DNA of 64,000 bases from Phoebastria nigripes (lineage: Eukaryota > Chordata > Aves > Procellariiformes > Diomedeidae). The stretch is taken from positions 229,727 to 293,726 of the forward strand of contig JAYKAV010003060.1 in NCBI GenBank assembly GCA_035582835.1. Direction: 5' to 3'. The notes under the pieces were generated by a model, which was not told the DNA's origin, made no database searches, and saw nothing but the letters and a program-made list of their open reading frames with translations. How positions within the stretch are numbered: the first letter of the stretch is position 1; every line of letters begins with the position of its first letter. The position numbers and the translations under genes are program-made. Positions 61,901 through 64,000 of the stretch are shown here, in pieces.

Positions 61901-62302
61901 TTACAGTAGTGATCCTTTATATCATGGAATTCCTTTATGACATAACAACCTGGATTATCAAACTAATGTTACCCAAGTTTAAGCATTTCAGCTCAACACT
62001 TCGTGGCAACCTTGTGCAAGATTTAAAAATGCATACAGGTCTGTCTGCTGCAGATTTGCAACAAAGTGCTTACAAGCATACATTGAAGACAGTATTTCAC
62101 CTGATTCATTCAGAAAGTGAATCGCGTGAGGGAGTTCGTTTTCATCCAGTTGTAACTGGCTTTCTTGTACCAGTTCCAGTAAGCGTTTCTGATCAATCAC
62201 AGGAAATTCAGTTGGGACATTTTTACGTTCCAGCAAAATTCTCTTCTCCAGCTCCAGGTAGCTGTCAGGAATTAGCTGACCAACCACTGGTTGATCTCTG
62301 AT
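40781..62302 (-). CDS. LRRK2: LRRK2, leucine-rich repeat kinase 2, C-terminal part (human exons 32-51: COR, kinase, WD40)
   Basis: Twenty exons on the - strand join in frame to 1016 codons plus TGA (3051 bases, every junction GT-AG). They align with human residues 1513-2527, and bird index plus 1512 equals human number up to exon 50. Order: COR dimerisation domain (1513-1878), serine/threonine kinase (about 1879-2138), WD40 propeller (about 2142-2498) and the C-terminal helix. Visible kinase features: G-loop GDGGFGSVY, catalytic K1906 in VAVKIF, gatekeeper M1947 in LVMELA, catalytic loop YRDLKPHN (D1994), the unusual DYG (2017-2019) in place of DFG, and activation-loop T2031, S2032 and T2035. 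In mammals LRRK2 is a cytosolic/membrane-associated GTPase-kinase that phosphorylates Rab proteins. The gene is cut by the window end: exons 1-31 (ARM, ANK, LRR and ROC) lie beyond 64000. Confidence 0.97.
41663..42680 (-). mobile_element. CR1/L3-like LINE fragment with reverse transcriptase relic (LRRK2 last intron)
   Basis: About 1 kb of non-LTR retroposon in the same orientation as LRRK2, inside the intron between exons 50 and 51. On the - strand, translated pieces resemble the CR1 ORF2 C-terminal region: the RT segment around 42585-42385 contains FADN where active RTs have FADD (42442-42453), and the segment around 41900-41750 reads [20 protein letters not shown], like the CR1 post-RT motif. 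Frames are broken, so it is inactive and old. It ends about 150 bases from exon 50. Confidence 0.85.
42827..42901 (-). CDS. LRRK2: LRRK2 exon 50 (last propeller blade, variable loop)
   Basis: A 75-base exon with acceptor GAAAAAG and donor GTACCT. It encodes [15 protein letters not shown] followed by DTEHNKYHK. The first half matches human SLKNVMLVLGY; the loop after it is diverged and one residue longer than in human. Confidence 0.92.
42902..46148 (-). other. LRRK2 intron 49 (3.2 kb)
   Basis: No recognised gene. A GC-richer patch at about 43500-43860 on the + strand ends with a TATA-like GGGGTATAAATAGAC near 43822-43836, but I could not tie it to an LTR family. The remainder is AT-rich. Confidence 0.5.
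46149..46357 (-). CDS. LRRK2: LRRK2 exon 49: residues 2394-2463, WD40
   Basis: The acceptor is ACTTGCAG and the donor GTAAGT. It encodes [20 protein letters not shown], then [20 protein letters not shown] and the segment to TAQL, almost identical to human. Confidence 0.96.
47122..47274 (-). CDS. LRRK2: LRRK2 exon 48: residues 2343-2393, WD40, Glu at the G2385 position
   Basis: The acceptor is TTCTAG and the donor GTAAGT. It encodes [20 protein letters not shown], then [20 protein letters not shown]. The residue aligned with human G2385 (a risk position, G2385R) is glutamate, codon GAA at 47150-47148. Confidence 0.95.
47275..48694 (-). other. LRRK2 intron 47 (1.4 kb)
   Basis: AT-rich and without a recognised element or open frame of interest. 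Confidence 0.5.
48695..48879 (-). CDS. LRRK2: LRRK2 exon 47: residues 2282-2342, WD40
   Basis: The acceptor is TTGCAG and the donor GTAAGG. It encodes [37 protein letters not shown] and [10 protein letters not shown]. Human has [15 protein letters not shown], so the fold-defining residues are kept while surface residues vary. Confidence 0.95.
49708..49780 (-). CDS. LRRK2: LRRK2 exon 46: residues 2257-2281, WD40
   Basis: A 73-base exon with acceptor TTTCAG and donor GTAGAC. It encodes [20 protein letters not shown] and RAVK, matching human KQKNFLLVGTADGKLAIFED. Confidence 0.95.
50073..50266 (-). CDS. LRRK2: LRRK2 exon 45: residues 2193-2256, WD40
   Basis: The acceptor is GACTCAG and the donor GTATAA. 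It encodes [39 protein letters not shown] and [15 protein letters not shown]. It has no in-frame ATG near its start, so ordinary ORF scans miss it. Confidence 0.95.
51278..51472 (-). CDS. LRRK2: LRRK2 exon 44: residues 2128-2192, end of kinase and start of WD40
   Basis: The acceptor is TTTGTAG and the donor GTATGT. It starts [16 protein letters not shown] (last kinase helix and linker) and continues into the first blade ([36 protein letters not shown]). The linker IPSTSTA differs strongly from the human linker. Confidence 0.95.
52140..52240 (-). CDS. LRRK2: LRRK2 exon 43: residues 2094-2127, kinase C-lobe
   Basis: The acceptor is ATTTTAG and the donor GTATCA. It encodes [20 protein letters not shown] and [14 protein letters not shown], the conserved kinase subdomain XI region with the invariant arginine in ERPT. 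Confidence 0.96.
52241..54119 (-). other. LRRK2 intron 42 (1.9 kb)
   Basis: AT-rich with a short G9 run near 53150. No recognised element. Confidence 0.5.
54120..54290 (-). CDS. LRRK2: LRRK2 exon 42: residues 2037-2093, kinase APE to helix F region
   Basis: The acceptor is TTTGCAG and the donor GTATGC. It encodes [40 protein letters not shown] and [16 protein letters not shown]. The APE motif and the DVYSFG helix F aspartate are intact. Confidence 0.97.
55109..55269 (-). CDS. LRRK2: LRRK2 exon 41: residues 1983-2036, catalytic loop, DYG motif and activation loop
   Basis: The acceptor is TTAACAG and the donor GTATGG. It encodes [40 protein letters not shown] and SEGTPG. Catalytic D1994, DYG 2017-2019, I2020 and loop residues T2031, S2032 and T2035 all match the human wild type. 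G2019S, the common human disease change, lies in this exon. Confidence 0.98.
55935..56125 (-). CDS. LRRK2: LRRK2 exon 40: residues 1920-1982, kinase N-lobe to hinge and helix E
   Basis: The acceptor is TTTACAG and the donor GTAAAT. It encodes [40 protein letters not shown] and [18 protein letters not shown]. The alphaC glutamate and gatekeeper methionine are present. Confidence 0.97.
56300..56400 (-). CDS. LRRK2: LRRK2 exon 39: residues 1886-1919, glycine loop and K1906
   Basis: The acceptor GAAAAG is unusually purine-rich just before AG; the donor is GTAAGA. It encodes [20 protein letters not shown] and [13 protein letters not shown]. The glycine loop is GDGGFG where human has GDGSFG. Confidence 0.95.
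56731..56877 (-). CDS. LRRK2: LRRK2 exon 38: residues 1837-1885, COR-kinase linker and kinase start
   Basis: The acceptor is TTCTTAG and the donor GTAAGC. It encodes [40 protein letters not shown] and DEAPEFLLG, leading straight into the glycine loop. Confidence 0.96.
56996..57062 (+). repeat. TG/TA/CA compound microsatellite
   Basis: (TG)n(TA)n then CTCACACACACACA, then (TA)n. The TG arm and CA arm are complementary and could fold. It lies in LRRK2 intron 37, about 120 bases upstream of exon 38. Confidence 0.85.
57606..57797 (-). CDS. LRRK2: LRRK2 exon 37: residues 1773-1836, COR C-terminal part
   Basis: The acceptor is CTTAAAG and the donor GTATAT. It encodes [40 protein letters not shown] and [20 protein letters not shown], near identical to human. 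Confidence 0.97.
57951..58097 (-). CDS. LRRK2: LRRK2 exon 36: residues 1724-1772, COR
   Basis: The acceptor is TTCTAG and the donor GTTAAT (T at +3, less common). It encodes [20 protein letters not shown] and [20 protein letters not shown]. It lacks an ATG near its start. Confidence 0.95.
59118..59272 (-). CDS. LRRK2: LRRK2 exon 35: residues 1672-1723, COR with Y1699
   Basis: The acceptor is TTTCAG and the donor GTACAA. It encodes [40 protein letters not shown] and [11 protein letters not shown]. The tyrosine at human 1699 (Y1699C in disease) is conserved in MPYFPMGF. Confidence 0.96.
60216..60403 (-). CDS. LRRK2: LRRK2 exon 34: residues 1610-1672, COR
   Basis: The acceptor is TTTGAAAG and the donor GTAAGC. 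It encodes [40 protein letters not shown] and [20 protein letters not shown], a COR winged-helix segment. Confidence 0.96.
61388..61476 (-). CDS. LRRK2: LRRK2 exon 33: residues 1580-1609, COR
   Basis: An 89-base exon with acceptor GCGCAG and donor GTTAGA. It encodes [20 protein letters not shown] and [10 protein letters not shown]. The VDPKWL motif is typical of COR domains. Confidence 0.96.
62101..62302 (-). CDS. LRRK2: LRRK2 exon 32: residues 1513-1579, start of COR
   Basis: The acceptor is TTATACAG and the donor GTGAAA. It encodes [40 protein letters not shown] and [18 protein letters not shown]. It is the most upstream LRRK2 exon visible. The exon for the end of the ROC domain is not found between 62303 and 64000. 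Confidence 0.95.
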
Positions 62303-63730
62303 CTGTATAATTAGGAATAATAATCTTAAATGTATTAATTTATTCATGTGAAATGCAGACAATAAAACTAAGATGTAAGGTGGGTATGTCCACTCAATAG
62401 TAGCAGCAAGAAGGAACAAGAACACTCATTTATTGACTAACATGGCTTCTGAAACGTAGATGTAACTAATTCTTCTTTCAGAATTATAATATGAATGTCT
62501 TTCTATAAATGAATACTGAAAGAAGAAAGTATTTCCATCCATGTACATAAAAAATAAAAAATGATGTCTTCTGAGAAGTTCAAAGAGCAGCTTTGATTTG
62601 AAGTAAAAGGAAAATATTCACTGTATGAACAGATGATGTCATATATCCCAGGTTAACACAACACAATAGGCAAATGAATAAAAAAAAAATGATACCCCTT
62701 GGAATCTGTAATATCTCTAGATATGTCTTTAGATAAACTCAGGGGAAAAGGGTAGTAGCTCAATTAAAAGTCTCCACTGCTGATAGTCAGTGGACAAGAG
62801 GAGACGAAGAAATTAATTTGGCCAGGTTAGCAACACTTAAGGAAAACAGAGTCGGGTGCTTTGCAACTCTTTCCTGAGCCCGAGTTCCCTTCTGGAGACA
62901 TCCTTTGACCTTTGGCATTAGCTAGCACCCAACCAGGTTTTTCATTCTCCATGGGTGCTGAGCTAGTCATTTTTTTTTGAGGAAATGGGAAACATTTCCA
63001 AATTGGTTTCTTAGTTTGTAATCTTCCTCTCAAAGAAGGTAGACACCAAGGCACTGTAGCATTTTTATGTGTCAAAAATGTAATTAGTACCTTGTGAAAG
63101 TGTAATTAGTACCTTGTGTAATTTCAAAGACTCAGAGCACTTGATGACAATGTTGAATACTTAACTCACTTTGTCTAACTTCTAAGCAGGTACCTTGCAA
63201 CACTCCTTTCACAAAGTGTCTACATTATTTATGGAAATTATCTCCTTCCCTTCAGGCTACCTTACATTTGTGTAGAAGTTTAAACATCAGTTTAAGTCAT
63301 AGTTGCAAGAGACGTGGATATTACAGGAACAATTTTTAGGTATCTAAGAGTGAAATGTTTTTAAAAAGCAGAACTTCTCCTGAGTGTTGAAGAAGTACGG
63401 CGAGATACAGGGCTACATATACCTTTACAAACACCAGCTCTATTCATGCCTACTGGATGTATGAGTGGAATTAATCCATTCTACCTGAATAGGCCACCTC
63501 ACTGCCACTTAGCACTAGTTGGCTATTCCTTGAACTGTGGAATGAAGTTAGGCAGTTTATGGATGTGGCTAAGCTGGTAGTTTCTGAGAGAGAAGCAAGA
63601 GGTGTGTGCGCTCTTTCTCTCCTTTGTAACAACACCAGTATGAGGCTGGTCATAAATACAGCATTTGCTCTATAAAATCTTCTGAGCAGTAATTCAGAAG
63701 AAATTTGGGCTCTGCTATGATTTATGAAGT
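62303..63730 (-). other. LRRK2 intron 31 (partial)
   Basis: AT-rich with no coding homology to the ROC domain. It contains a short tandem repeat of a 22-base unit (TGTAATTAGTACCTTGTG repeated at 63080-63118). Confidence 0.6.
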
Positions 63731-64000
63731 TGTCCTGCTTTCAGCTGGGATAGAGTTAATTTTCTTCCTAGTGCTGTGTTTTGGATTTAGTATGAAAAGA
63801 ATGTTGATAACACACTGATGTTTTTAGTTGTTGCTAAGTAGTCTACTAGTCAAGGACTTTTCAGCTTTCCATGCTCTGCCAGGTGCACAAGAAGCTGGGA
63901 GGGAGCAGAGCCGGGACAGCTAGCCCAACTGGCCAGTGGGGTATTCCATACCATATGACATCATGCTCAATATATAAATAGGAGGTGTGGCCCAGGAAGT
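63731..64000 (+). mobile_element. LTR, same ERVL-like family, truncated by the window end
   Basis: It starts TGTCCTGCTTTCAGCTGGGA and carries the family blocks AATTTTCTTCCTAGTGCTG, CACACTGATGTTTTTAGTTG and GGTATTCCATACCATATGAC, with a TATATAAATA promoter-like box at 63971-63980. It is oriented +, antisense to LRRK2. The other end and any internal retroviral sequence lie beyond 64000. Confidence 0.88.

Noticed and set aside
62827..63075. Candidate for the next upstream LRRK2 exon
   Set aside because: The translation does not resemble the end of the ROC domain, and no matching splice pair is present. The exon is probably beyond 64000.
1..64000. CRISPR arrays, operons or other prokaryotic-type systems
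   Set aside because: The DNA is a vertebrate nuclear region with spliced genes. No regularly spaced repeats or bacterial gene organisation are present.

Overview
This is a 64 kb window of vertebrate nuclear DNA, almost certainly from a bird. Evidence for a bird: two genes interrupted by many short GT-AG introns, CR1-type retroposon relics, and three copies of one bird-type ERVL-like LTR. The coding sequence is close to mammalian orthologs. The abundance of this LTR type suggests a neoavian species, but that is inference. A 21-base run of N (36835-36855) and scattered single n mark a draft assembly.

Layout. At 1-540 there is a CpG-rich, C-rich block that may be the promoter of an unidentified gene. 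A second, larger CpG island (about 2935-4000) is the promoter of ERGIC2. ERGIC2 runs on the + strand: noncoding exon 1 ends at about 3574, and 13 coding exons lie between 6005 and 26455. Joined, they give exactly 377 codons plus stop, the length of human ERGIC2. From 26456 to about 28065 is its probable 3' UTR. From about 28100 to 39100 I see no convincing gene; the part from about 28900 to 36000 is visibly GC-rich. The 3' portion of LRRK2 then runs on the - strand, with its stop at 40781-40783. Twenty exons are present (40902 up to 62302), matching human exons 51 back to 32. They encode the COR domain, the protein kinase domain and the C-terminal WD40 domain. The ROC and N-terminal repeat exons lie beyond 64000.

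Repeats. Three copies of the LTR (17969-18540, 24131-24717, 63731-end) all lie in introns, antisense to the host gene. Two CR1/L3-like relics, two MIR-like tRNA-derived SINE relics, a 66-bp direct repeat, and several microsatellites and homopolymers occupy introns.

The two genes are unrelated in pathway: ERGIC2 is an ER-Golgi cargo-cycling membrane protein, and LRRK2 is a Rab-phosphorylating kinase/GTPase. They converge tail to tail here, whereas in human they lie on opposite arms of chromosome 12. I found no bacterial-style system, CRISPR array, or clearly new gene system. The points most worth checking are the ERGIC2-LRRK2 junction, a glutamate at the position of human LRRK2 G2385, an overlapping uORF at the ERGIC2 start, and the 66-bp duplicated intronic segment.
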